From Atopobium deltae (lineage in GTDB: Bacteria; Actinomycetota; Coriobacteriia; Coriobacteriales; Atopobiaceae), in the NCBI RefSeq assembly GCF_001552785.1, contig NZ_KQ959516.1, forward strand, positions 54,726-89,752: a stretch of DNA of 35,027 bases, in the 5' to 3' direction. The stretch's first letter is position 1. Every line of letters starts with the position of its first letter. Both the position numbers and the translations under genes were made by a program. The notes beneath the pieces were generated by a model, which saw nothing but the letters and a program-made list of their open reading frames with translations, made no database searches and was not told the DNA's origin. Below, piece by piece: positions 9,407 through 17,798 of the stretch.

Positions 9407-9448
9407 TCCTGCCGACCTTGTCCTGCCGACCTTGTCCTGCCGACCTTG
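9407..9448 (-). repeat. 14-bp tandem repeat between ATPase and helicase genes
   Basis: Three exact copies of TCCTGCCGACCTTG (9407-9420, 9421-9434, 9435-9448) fill most of the 66-bp gap. On the coding (minus) strand every copy ends in CAGGA, so the last copy supplies the helicase's Shine-Dalgarno sequence and the other two are decoys or spares. Confidence 0.9.
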
Positions 9449-9463
9449 GCTTAGACACGTCGC

Positions 9464-10888
9464 TTAGAGCCTAAACTCGCTAAAGTGCAAAGGGTCGCTT
9501 GAATCGGCGTTGCCTTGCGTGTCTGACGAGCCTGGCATATCCGCCACACCCGCCGCTGGCTGGAATTGCTGCGCGCAAAGGCTTTGCATATCGAGTTCGG
9601 GGTTTTGCTGTAGCAGATCAAGGAGCTCAACGAAGTCGCGAATGATCTCACGCGGCGTGATATGCGTCTGCGAGCCGACCCGCGAAAACTCCGCTTGCAA
9701 AAACAAAACCAAGTCCTGCTGCGTCAAGCTTCGCTGATAGTTGAACAACTGTGCATGTATACAGGCGAGTTTCTCGATTAATACGAGTAGCTCCTCATGC
9801 GTCAAGGCCACTAGATGAATCACGGGCGCGCGCAAGTCGAGCAATCCTTCTTGAGAAAAGCGTCCCTGCGACAAGCGCGAACGCAGCGCCTCATACGAAT
9901 ACAGACCGCGGCGCCTATCCTCAACGCACTGCGGCGTTCCACTTATGATAATGCCCAGGTAAGGGGCGCGACCCTGCAGCGCGTCATTGTAGATACTCAG
10001 CAACTTTTCGTAGTTGTACTGGCGCGAAATCGCATGCGGGATTTTATAGAGGTTCACGAGCTCATCAATCAGGATGATAAGACCTTCGTAACCAGCACGG
10101 CACAAAAACTGCGCAAAGAGCTTGATGTAATCAAACCAGTCATCATCGGTAATGATGCAGCTTACACCTAGGTCGGCACGGGCCTCAGTTTTTGTGCGAT
10201 ATTCTCCCCTAAACCAGCGCAACACATTGGCCTTGAGCTCGTCATTATCGTCGAGAAATGCACGGAAATAGCAGGCAAGCACACGAGCGAAATCAAAACC
10301 ATGCACAAGCTCGCGCATATCTGCCAAAAGCTCGTAGATGCGCCTTTGCACCTCGGCTGCAAAGTTGGCGTCGTCGGGCAGCGTGCTCTGCTGAATCACC
10401 TGCGCTTGCACCGACTGAATCCAGCGATCCAAAATCAGGCCGAGCGCTTGACCATCAGAAGAGGTTTTTGTGGCGAGATGGGCCATGAGCTCTTTATACG
10501 TTGCTAAGCCCTGCCCCTTAGTTCCCTGCAGACGACGTTCGGGCGAAAGGTCCGCATCGGCGACAACAAAGTTTTTTCCCATAGCATGATTGCGCATGGT
10601 TTGAAGCAAGAAGCTCTTACCGCTTCCATAGCGTCCTACGATAAAGCGACAAGAGCTGCCACCCTCGCGAACAAGTTGCAAATCGTTGAGCAGCGCCTGG
10701 ATCTCTTGCGTGCGACCCACGGTAATATACGGAAGTCCCACACGAGGAACAACGCCGCCTTTTAGCGAGTTGAGGACTACACTTGCTATGCGCTTTGGTA
10801 CCTTGGGCATCGCAGATGCGTTATGTGTTTCGGATGCGTTATGCGCTTCAGATGCGTTACGCGCTTCAGATGCGTTACTTGCTTCCAC
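9464..10888 (-). CDS. DUF2791 (BrxD-like) P-loop ATPase
   Basis: The 474-residue protein has a Walker A motif GRYGSGKS (85-92) and Walker B IILIDE (271-276) in a context typical of the DUF2791/BrxC-BrxD family: a short leader, RIASVVLNSLKGGVVPRVGL, then the ATPase core, then a segment with RLSQGRF. In BREX loci the related BrxD is paired with the helicase BrxHI, as here. It starts with GTG 10888, overlapping the end of the preceding gene by 14 bp, so translation is probably coupled. Residues 4-26 are an N-A-S-E-A-x repeat; an alternative start is ATG 10810, after the repeat and just before conserved sequence. The exact biochemical role is unknown. Confidence 0.8.
   Translation of the reverse strand: MEASNASEARNASEAHNASETHNASAMPKVPKRIASVVLNSLKGGVVPRVGLPYITVGRTQEIQALLNDLQLVREGGSSCRFIVGRYGSGKSFLLQTMRNHAMGKNFVVADADLSPERRLQGTKGQGLATYKELMAHLATKTSSDGQALGLILDRWIQSVQAQVIQQSTLPDDANFAAEVQRRIYELLADMRELVHGFDFARVLACYFRAFLDDNDELKANVLRWFRGEYRTKTEARADLGVSCIITDDDWFDYIKLFAQFLCRAGYEGLIILIDELVNLYKIPHAISRQYNYEKLLSIYNDALQGRAPYLGIIISGTPQCVEDRRRGLYSYEALRSRLSQGRFSQEGLLDLRAPVIHLVALTHEELLVLIEKLACIHAQLFNYQRSLTQQDLVLFLQAEFSRVGSQTHITPREIIRDFVELLDLLQQNPELDMQSLCAQQFQPAAGVADMPGSSDTQGNADSSDPLHFSEFRL
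10815..10886 (-). repeat. 18-bp in-frame tandem repeat at the ATPase start
   Basis: Four 18-bp units (10815-10832, 10833-10850, 10851-10868, 10869-10886), each beginning GATGCGTTA on the plus strand, encode N-A-S-E-A/T-x. The last unit overlaps the end of the upstream gene, so the duplications arose at the gene junction. Confidence 0.9.
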
Positions 10889-12935
10889 GTAAAAACTCCT
10901 CTACCTCATCCCGATAATCCTCTACCAGATGCACGCTATCGGTATCATCCATCGTAAGCACGCTATCGCCAAGCTGATCGAAGAATGCTTCATTGATTGT
11001 ATCAACCTCTATAGAAAGCATCGTCGTTGGTGGAAGCGCTGGCAAGTCACACCCCTCCACCACAGCTTCTAACAGCTCTTGTTGAAAAGCCGTCAGCGGT
11101 CCCGTTTGGTCTTGTGGCCCCGTTTGGTCGCGCGGATCAGCTGAGTTTTGCACGTTCGCAACACGGCGCAGGTCACAGGCTTCTTGCACATCATCGATGT
11201 TGCTCTGATCTGCGCCAAAGGGCTTCTCGGCAGCATCTCGTTCTGCGATAGCATCGCGCTCTTCGTCGACCAACAATGCTTCGCACGTTACAGCAGCGGC
11301 TGCACGAATAGACCCCAGCTTTGCGGAATCAATCGTAACGCGAGTTGCCTTTTGCCGTGCTTCGTATTGTTTGATGCGCGTTTGTATGTGCTGCACCGTA
11401 TCGTGAATAAACTTTTTTTGGTAGAGAGCCAAGCTCTTGTGCGGCGGAGGGACAAATCCTGGCATATCCTCACAAAATGCCCTCTCAATGCCGCGAAGTA
11501 TGTTTGCAAGCTGCGAAGACACAGACGGATTTGTGCATGGCACAAGCTTAGTCCATCTGTTACGCGAACAGCTATATACCGTATACCACGGCGTCTGAAT
11601 GCGCTGATCATCGTGAGGCTCGGTCTCATAAAATATCGCGCTCTCAAACATGGTGTATGGAAGTTCTTCAGGATTTCCAAACAAGCTTTCCATAAATCCC
11701 TGCTTGCGGCACTGCTGACAATGCAGCACCATCTGCACAAAAACGCGCGCTGCTGCCGTCTGTAGGCGCTGCGGATACTGCTCATATACTTTTGAATGCT
11801 TAAGTGGCGAGTCCGAAACACGGACGAGAAGGTCGGCGAGTTTGGCCACATCAAGCCGTAAGCAAAGCGCATCTATAATGGCTGGATCATTGAGCTTTTT
11901 GCCTCTCGTCTTGCTTTGTTTTTGCGCCGCAACAATGATTGCATGCTCAAACCGACGCAGGCAAGCAACACCTTGATAAAAGAGTAACTCATCCGTTTGC
12001 ACCGCATCTGCATACACGTCTTGTGAAAGGTTGTTATACATCGCATAGTCGAGCATCCACATCGTTAGGTAACGACTGAGTTGCTTACCGCATGTATCGT
12101 CCGCATAGGCGTCGCGCAAGCGTTTGAGCTGCTCAAAGGTCTTCTCGGGAGAAAATGCATGCACATTGCAGAGAAGTTCGTACGCATAGACAAAACTAAA
12201 CGACAGCTGCGCGAGAGGTCTTTGATGCTTTACGGCGGTGGGTTTTGTCACGGCAGATTTTGCGGTGGCGGGCTGTGCGCCTGCAGATTTTGATGGACCA
12301 CCCAGATCCTCACAATACTGCACAAAACGATGACGCCAAGTAAAGTAGGCACGCAAATCGTGATCGGACATATCGTTATACGTCGGAAAATAGCGTGCAA
12401 AAATACTGGGGCGGGCATAGTCGTCGACAAAGGCCTTCATAAAACAAGCCTGCGTATAAAACATTTTGGCGTGAATTATGTCGTAGACCCGTCGAGACGC
12501 ACGCTCTTGAGAAGTAAGTACGCAGCTCAACTTATGCATTTGTTCGAGCTTCTCGTGCGCACGCCGAGCTCCAAAATCGTCAAAAGGATGCTCTTCCCGC
12601 CTCTTCGATAAGGACTTCCAGCTTCCGCCACGATATGGCGTGCCAGTGCCGCTGCCAAACTCCAAGGACGAAGCTTCGCGATTCGACAAGTTTGCTATTT
12701 CGTCTTGAAGGTACGCTTCATGCTTCGTGCGAGCATTGCGCATATCCTCAAGCGCTTGGCGACCCGTGCGCAACAAGGCGCTGTCATGGTAGCTGACATC
12801 GCTAAAAACTCCCTCTTCACGTGCAGCCATGAAGGCAAGGAGTTTACGTGCGAGCTCCACTCCATGAGCCAGACTGTGCTCCTCGGGGCCATCGTCAGGA
12901 TCATCATAAAGATATGTTACATCGTCATCGTACAT
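10875..12935 (-). CDS. TerB-N / TerB-C domain protein
   Basis: The 686-residue protein has a TerB-N domain at about 150-330, marked by FPTYNDMSDHDLRAYFTWR and, after a low-complexity linker, SFSFVYAYELL. It has a TerB-C domain in the last ~70 residues, marked by INEAFFDQLGD and LVEDYRDEVEEF. TerB-N/TerB-C proteins are known from tellurite-resistance-related gene sets linked to P-loop ATPases and helicases, with a suggested role in DNA processing or stress defence. The start is chosen at ATG 12935 rather than a TTG at 13007, because a TATACT -10 element lies between them. A second linker repeats DQTGP (residues near 600). It is the first gene of the three-gene operon. Confidence 0.78.
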   Translation of the reverse strand: MYDDDVTYLYDDPDDGPEEHSLAHGVELARKLLAFMAAREEGVFSDVSYHDSALLRTGRQALEDMRNARTKHEAYLQDEIANLSNREASSLEFGSGTGTPYRGGSWKSLSKRREEHPFDDFGARRAHEKLEQMHKLSCVLTSQERASRRVYDIIHAKMFYTQACFMKAFVDDYARPSIFARYFPTYNDMSDHDLRAYFTWRHRFVQYCEDLGGPSKSAGAQPATAKSAVTKPTAVKHQRPLAQLSFSFVYAYELLCNVHAFSPEKTFEQLKRLRDAYADDTCGKQLSRYLTMWMLDYAMYNNLSQDVYADAVQTDELLFYQGVACLRRFEHAIIVAAQKQSKTRGKKLNDPAIIDALCLRLDVAKLADLLVRVSDSPLKHSKVYEQYPQRLQTAAARVFVQMVLHCQQCRKQGFMESLFGNPEELPYTMFESAIFYETEPHDDQRIQTPWYTVYSCSRNRWTKLVPCTNPSVSSQLANILRGIERAFCEDMPGFVPPPHKSLALYQKKFIHDTVQHIQTRIKQYEARQKATRVTIDSAKLGSIRAAAAVTCEALLVDEERDAIAERDAAEKPFGADQSNIDDVQEACDLRRVANVQNSADPRDQTGPQDQTGPLTAFQQELLEAVVEGCDLPALPPTTMLSIEVDTINEAFFDQLGDSVLTMDDTDSVHLVEDYRDEVEEFLRGSK

Positions 12936-12945
12936 ATGTTCGTTT

Positions 12946-12951
12946 AGTATA
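12946..12951 (-). promoter_or_regulatory. -10 element of the TerB/ATPase/helicase operon
   Basis: TATACT on the minus strand ends 10 bases before ATG 12935, placing the transcript start within a few bases of the start codon. There is no Shine-Dalgarno sequence, so the mRNA would be nearly leaderless. No clear -35 is seen at 16-18 bp. Confidence 0.4.
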
Positions 12952-13067
12952 TCGCATCTCTCGTCAACAAAACAGTAGCAAAGTACCGCCCGAAGAATTT
13001 TTCTCAATAAAAATTTTTCTCGACAAGAGAAACCAATATGATATCATTTCGATATACGCGCTGCCGA

Positions 13068-13095
13068 TTGCTTACACGTTATAGTAGCGTATCAT
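13068..13095 (+). promoter_or_regulatory. Candidate promoter of the ABC transporter genes
   Basis: TTGCTT (13068-13073) and TATCAT (13090-13095) are 16 bp apart. The implied leader is about 150 nt and contains inverted GGTGCT/AGCACC segments that could fold. The match is moderate. Confidence 0.35.
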
Positions 13096-13250
13096 TATGG
13101 TGGACTGTACTGCGCAAACGCTTCGGCTGGTGCTGCGCACATGCTTCGACGAGCGCTGAGCAAACGCTGCGCGGAGCACCACAAGGCGACGCAAGCGTAA
13201 CGGCCAACGCGTACAGAAGTTTTAGGTTTTTTTCGGTATAAGGAGTCGAA

Positions 13251-14195
13251 ATGCCAGTTTTATCGGTGTCACATCTGACAAAAAGCTATGCGCCAGAGCG
13301 CAAAGGCCTTTTTGCGAGCCTGTTCTCGAAGAGTTCAGCTCCTACAACGGTAGGCGCCAACAATGGTGACACTTCAGCAACACACATATCGGGAGTACGT
13401 CCTGCAATTAAAAACATCAATCTTGAGGTGCAAGCCGGCGATATTTTTGCTTTTATCGGCCCCAACGGTGCAGGTAAAACAACCACCATTAAGGCGATCG
13501 TCGGAATTCACCCTTTTGAGGCAGGGACCATTACCATCAACGGGCATTCCATCAAAACGGATGCCCTGGCCGCGAAGCGCTGCTTCTCGTATTTGCCCGA
13601 TAACCCCGATTTATACGAGTACCTTAAAGCTATCGACTACCTTTACTTTATAGCCGACATTTACCAGGTAGACCGCACGCATGCGAAAAAGATTGCCTCA
13701 CAGTACGCCGACGCCTTCGAGATCACCTCGAAGCTCGATAACAAAATCTCAAGCTTTTCTCACGGCATGAAGCAAAAACTCGCTATTGTAGCCGCGCTTT
13801 TGCACGAGCCTCAGCTTTTGATTTTGGATGAGCCTTTCGTCGGTCTTGACCCGCAGGCGACGCTCAACTTTAAAGAGATTATGCATGACATGTGCCGCAA
13901 GGGTGCCGCCGTGTTTTATTCCACGCACGTGCTGGAAGTTGCCGAGAAGCTCTGCAACAAAGCAGCCATTATCAAACAGGGCGAGATTATTATGCAAGGC
14001 ACCATGCAGGAGATTACCCAGGGCGCTTCGTTGGAGAGCGCCTTCATGAAGGAGATTGGCTACACTCCACGCAGCGCTACCAAGAAGATCGACGAGGCTG
14101 ACACTAACGACGCCGACGGCGGCACCGACTACGACAGCACCGCAACCGACACCGATTACAACAACTACTCGAGCTCAATCGAAGAGGAGCGCTAA
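13251..14195 (+). CDS. ABC transporter ATP-binding protein
   Basis: The 314-residue protein has Walker A GPNGAGKT (70-77), signature FSHGMKQ (169-175), and Walker B LLILDEP (189-195) with a following GLD and a switch histidine in YSTHVLEVAEKL. It energises the permease encoded immediately downstream. Two regions are unusual: an insert of about 35 residues (15-50) before the conserved AIKNINLEV, and an acidic Asp/Thr-rich C-terminal tail of about 40 residues. AAGGAG precedes the ATG at good spacing. The domain architecture fits ABC-2-type exporters; the substrate cannot be told. Confidence 0.92.
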   Translation: MPVLSVSHLTKSYAPERKGLFASLFSKSSAPTTVGANNGDTSATHISGVRPAIKNINLEVQAGDIFAFIGPNGAGKTTTIKAIVGIHPFEAGTITINGHSIKTDALAAKRCFSYLPDNPDLYEYLKAIDYLYFIADIYQVDRTHAKKIASQYADAFEITSKLDNKISSFSHGMKQKLAIVAALLHEPQLLILDEPFVGLDPQATLNFKEIMHDMCRKGAAVFYSTHVLEVAEKLCNKAAIIKQGEIIMQGTMQEITQGASLESAFMKEIGYTPRSATKKIDEADTNDADGGTDYDSTATDTDYNNYSSSIEEER

Positions 14196-14196
14196 G

Positions 14197-15831
14197 ATGC
14201 TAAAACAAGCGTGGGCGGTCTTTTTAGTCGAGCTTCGAGGATACGTCACGTCCTCAACGAGCAGCCGCGTCTCCAATAAAACAATAACCAGTAAAACATT
14301 TGGAGCATTGGGCAGATTCCTCGTTATCGCACTCGTATTTGCCTATCTCTTCTTTATGATGCTCAGCTGGTATTACACCATGGTACAAGCGGGGTTTGCC
14401 CACAAGATTCCCTTTATGGCAGCTCTTATCACCACGGTCTTTATCGTGTTGCAGCAATTTAATGTGGCAGGACAATTCATTTTGGATCGCTCTCATTACG
14501 AGCGCCTCTTGAGCATGCCCATCGATCGCAAAATCATCGTTGCCATTCGTTTTTGCACCATGTGCATCCCCTGCTACCTGTATTCGGCGCTTGCCTACAG
14601 CAGCGCTGCCACCGTACTTATTATGACCAATGCGCTGAGCGATGCCCTCATCGGCTGCGTTGCAGGATTTTTCTTCGCGCCCATCGCACCGATGCTTCTA
14701 GCCTTGCTGGTTACCGTGATCATCTATGGTATCCGCAGGCTGCTGCACGGTTCGACGATGCTAGTCAACATTTTGCTCATCCTCGTGGTTGCCGTTCCTG
14801 GCGCGCTTCTGTACTTTGGCGTCGTGTTTCACATTATTGACCTTCTGGCGCCCGAGTCAGTCGCCCTGATGCACCAAGTCTTTTTCTTCTTCACGCCGCT
14901 CAACGATGTAAGCGTGGGCTCAACGCCAGCGCTGCTGCTATTTATTGGCGCTAACGCGCTCGTGTTGGCCGTTGGCATTGGCCTGTTTGCCTCGTGCTTT
15001 GACAGACTTACCATGTTGTCGCGCACCGATGACGTACAAGATAACTCGTTTAGCTTTGCCAAGCATGCAGGCGACACCGCCTCCGCGCAAGGCGGTGCAA
15101 GCAAAGCAAAAAGTGTTGTGGGCGCCCTGCTGCATAAAGAGTTCCAGTTTTTGGTAGAAACACCTGCCTACCTGGCAAACTACGGCCTTCTGTACTTCCT
15201 GCAGGTATTCTTCATTATTGGTGGCGGCGTCGCCGTTGGATTTGGCCTGCTTCCTCCCGAAGCAGACGAAATTATGGCCAGCCCCATCGTGCGTCTTGCC
15301 CCCATATTCTTGATCGGTATTTTGGGATTTGCCCCCATGACCACATGCACCTACTCGCTTGAAGGTAATAGCTGGTGGATCCTGCAGACTGCAGCTGTAC
15401 CCGCAAAAACTGTCGCGCTGGCCAAGTTGCTTTTCTCGCTCATTCCCGCCGTAACGCTTTCGGCTTTGGCATTGGTAGCATCGGTCTTCTTCCTTAACCT
15501 GAGCTTCGAGACCATCGTATGCATTGGCATGGTGAGCTTGTCCATCCTGTTTTTGTGCATCATCTTGCACATGTACATCGATATGAAGAAGCCCGACTTT
15601 AGCTGGACCAGTACCAACAACCTGCGCGCAGCGCTAAAGGGTAAAAGCACGACGCCAGCAGTTGTCTTTTTGGGCTATGTGCTGATTTTTCTACAACTCA
15701 TAACACAAATGATGATCGAGGATGGCGTCTGGTTTATCGTGGTAAGTCTTCTGCAAGCTGTGGTGTGCTTCGGCATTGCCTACGCCATATGGCGCCTCAT
15801 TACACGCATCGAACTCGCCGACATTTGCTAG
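14197..15831 (+). CDS. ABC transporter permease
   Basis: The frame is open from further upstream, but the real start is ATG 14197, one base after the stop of the ATPase gene and preceded by GAGGAGC; this gives 544 residues. The protein is very hydrophobic, with about a dozen predicted membrane spans in two blocks separated by a cytoplasmic loop around residues 270-320. The first block follows an N-terminal ELRGY segment. It pairs with the upstream ATPase as a two-gene exporter of ABC-2 type. Substrate unknown. Confidence 0.85.
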   Translation: MLKQAWAVFLVELRGYVTSSTSSRVSNKTITSKTFGALGRFLVIALVFAYLFFMMLSWYYTMVQAGFAHKIPFMAALITTVFIVLQQFNVAGQFILDRSHYERLLSMPIDRKIIVAIRFCTMCIPCYLYSALAYSSAATVLIMTNALSDALIGCVAGFFFAPIAPMLLALLVTVIIYGIRRLLHGSTMLVNILLILVVAVPGALLYFGVVFHIIDLLAPESVALMHQVFFFFTPLNDVSVGSTPALLLFIGANALVLAVGIGLFASCFDRLTMLSRTDDVQDNSFSFAKHAGDTASAQGGASKAKSVVGALLHKEFQFLVETPAYLANYGLLYFLQVFFIIGGGVAVGFGLLPPEADEIMASPIVRLAPIFLIGILGFAPMTTCTYSLEGNSWWILQTAAVPAKTVALAKLLFSLIPAVTLSALALVASVFFLNLSFETIVCIGMVSLSILFLCIILHMYIDMKKPDFSWTSTNNLRAALKGKSTTPAVVFLGYVLIFLQLITQMMIEDGVWFIVVSLLQAVVCFGIAYAIWRLITRIELADIC

Positions 15832-15942
15832 CGAGAAGGGCGTCAGGCTGTCGATAAGACCCGTGCGCTCGCTGACGAGAAGCGGTGTAACGCGCACGGT
15901 CCATATTAAAGCGATCCGTACCGAATACATTCGCGCACAAGC

Positions 15943-15977
15943 AAAGAGCTCTTGGTTTTCACCAAGAGCTCTTTTTT
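15943..15977 (+). terminator. Terminator of the ABC operon
   Basis: A 13-bp perfect stem (15943-15955 with 15962-15974) around a 6-base loop is followed by T residues to 15977. It could also act for the convergent antiporter gene on the other strand. Confidence 0.9.
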
Positions 15978-16052
15978 GTCAGTGCTTGTTAGCAACGTTT
16001 TTTGTCAGCAACGTTCATTGCCTATGTGCGACGTTGACTCCGGAATAACCTA

Positions 16053-17555
16053 TTACAAAACCGAAATCGCACCCGTCGCGATCTGATAGACCGAAACGAT
16101 CATCGTAACGACGATAATCAGCGCGACGATCTTATCGACCGTCGTAGGCAAAATCTTCTTGCCCTGGGTCTTCTCGCCCCATGCGTAGAGCAAAATACCA
16201 GGCGTAAACAAAATGGTGGTAATCATAATGCCCGTCACGCCGCAGGACCACACCAGAAAGACGGTGTAGATAAAGCCCAGCGTGCCGAAGAAGCGCGCCT
16301 TGGCCACGCTACCCGCACCATCGGGACCCATATGCTTGTTTTGCCAGGCAATCTTCGCAAAGTAGAGCGCCGAGGCGACGTAGGGAACCAAAATGGTGCA
16401 GACGGCGCAGTTGTACATGAACTGGTAGGTCGAGGTTGCAAAGACCGCCAGAATCAAAAACAGCTGCGTAATACCCGACGAAACGATGAGCGTCACAATG
16501 GGCGAACCCGCCTCGTTTGCGTGCGCGAAAGGCTTGGGGAAGGTGCCCATTTTCGCAGCTTCGTAGGGGGTCTCGGCATTAATAATGACGTAGCCGAGCA
16601 TGGCGCCAAGCAGCGATAAGACCACGCCCAGGTTCACGACAGTCGCACCAACAGGACCAATCGCAGCCTCGAGTACACCCGCCATAGAAGGCGTTGCGAG
16701 CTCGGCCATTTGGGGACGAGGCACGACGCCCATGCTCAACACCGAGATCAGCATGTACAGCACAAAGATGAAGATAAAACCAATGATCGTGGAGCGTCCA
16801 ACATCTTTTGCAAGACGTGCGCGACCCGAAATAACAACCGACGCCTCGATGCCCGTAAAGATCCACACGAGCGCGACCATAGTCGAAACGAGCTGGTCAA
16901 AGAAGCCAGGACCGCCAGGCTCGCCCATGAAGTTTTCCATAAAAATGGCGGGGTTGAATTTTTGTAAAAGCAAAATCGAGACGATAAACAACCCCAGCGG
17001 GATGACCTTGGCAACGGTCACAAAAATGTTAAGCTTAGCGGCCTCTTTGACGCCCTTTGCCGCCAGCCATACCAACAGCCACAAATAGATTGATGCACAA
17101 ATACAGGACAGAAGGTTGTTGCCGCCCTCGAACGGCTTAAAGAAATAACCCAATGCCGAGAAGAGCAGCAGCGCGAATGAGACGTTGGACAAACACCCCG
17201 AGATCCAGTAGCCGTATCCCGAGATGAAGCCAATAAAGTCGCCAAAGCCAGCAGCAGCGTAGGCATAAATGCCGCCCGTTAGATCGGGACGTGCGCGCGA
17301 CAGGCCAAAGAAGCACATCGCCAAGCAGAGCACGCCAACAAAGCAGATGCCCCAGCTTACCAGGACGGCTGCCGTATTTGCACCGCCAGCGGCAAGGTCG
17401 CCTGCCAACGAAAAAATACCACCGCAAATGCTTGCGGTAATAACCATCATAGAAAGACGAAGAAGGCCCATTCCCTGCGGATTGATAATCTTATTACCAT
17501 GTTCATCAACCATCATTTGGGGCACATTGTGAGATGTATCATCAAGTTTTTCCAT
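16053..17555 (-). CDS. APC-family amino acid antiporter, ArcD-like
   Basis: The 500-residue membrane protein has about 12-13 hydrophobic spans and the APC-family features: a first span with ITASICGGIFSLAGD (the glycine-rich substrate loop), then ARPDLTGGIYAYA, and a FTGIEASVVISGRA segment. The length and pattern fit basic amino acid/polyamine antiporters, such as arginine/ornithine exchangers of the ArcD type. The dimethylargininase gene lies 243 bp upstream on the same strand. That suggests uptake of methylarginine or arginine in exchange for citrulline or ornithine; the substrate is inferred. ATG 17555 is preceded by AGAGGG. Confidence 0.85.
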   Translation of the reverse strand: MEKLDDTSHNVPQMMVDEHGNKIINPQGMGLLRLSMMVITASICGGIFSLAGDLAAGGANTAAVLVSWGICFVGVLCLAMCFFGLSRARPDLTGGIYAYAAAGFGDFIGFISGYGYWISGCLSNVSFALLLFSALGYFFKPFEGGNNLLSCICASIYLWLLVWLAAKGVKEAAKLNIFVTVAKVIPLGLFIVSILLLQKFNPAIFMENFMGEPGGPGFFDQLVSTMVALVWIFTGIEASVVISGRARLAKDVGRSTIIGFIFIFVLYMLISVLSMGVVPRPQMAELATPSMAGVLEAAIGPVGATVVNLGVVLSLLGAMLGYVIINAETPYEAAKMGTFPKPFAHANEAGSPIVTLIVSSGITQLFLILAVFATSTYQFMYNCAVCTILVPYVASALYFAKIAWQNKHMGPDGAGSVAKARFFGTLGFIYTVFLVWSCGVTGIMITTILFTPGILLYAWGEKTQGKKILPTTVDKIVALIIVVTMIVSVYQIATGAISVL

Positions 17556-17746
17556 CGAATGCCCTCTCTCTTAGTGTATCGAGTACAAATCTAATGAGTA
17601 GATCTAGTAAGCAGACTCGCCACCTCGTACAAACGCGAGCCAAAAGATACGCGAGCTAGTACAAAGGGCCACACAGATTGCCTGCGTAGCCCTTGTATAT
17701 CTACTGTATGTACGATATATACGAACCACTCTGTACGAAACCTCAA

Positions 17747-17784
17747 GTACAAACCTCTCGTACAAACCTCTCGTAAAAACCTAC
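17747..17784 (-). repeat. 13-bp tandem repeat between dimethylargininase and antiporter
   Basis: GTACAAACCTCTC occurs at 17747-17759 and 17760-17772, and a third degenerate copy follows to 17784. Further GTACAAA copies lie at about 17580, 17623 and 17659. The AT-rich TATAT-containing stretch at 17695-17725 may hold the antiporter's own promoter. Confidence 0.75.
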
Positions 17785-17798
17785 AGCTTTATACCGCT

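Noticed and set aside
7097-12935. A complete BREX system
   Set aside because: Only BrxD-like and BrxHI-like genes are present. BrxC, PglZ and a DNA methyltransferase are absent from the window.
14056-14196. Upstream extension of the permease reading frame
   Set aside because: It overlaps the end of the ATPase gene in another frame, while ATG 14197 has a proper ribosome binding site.
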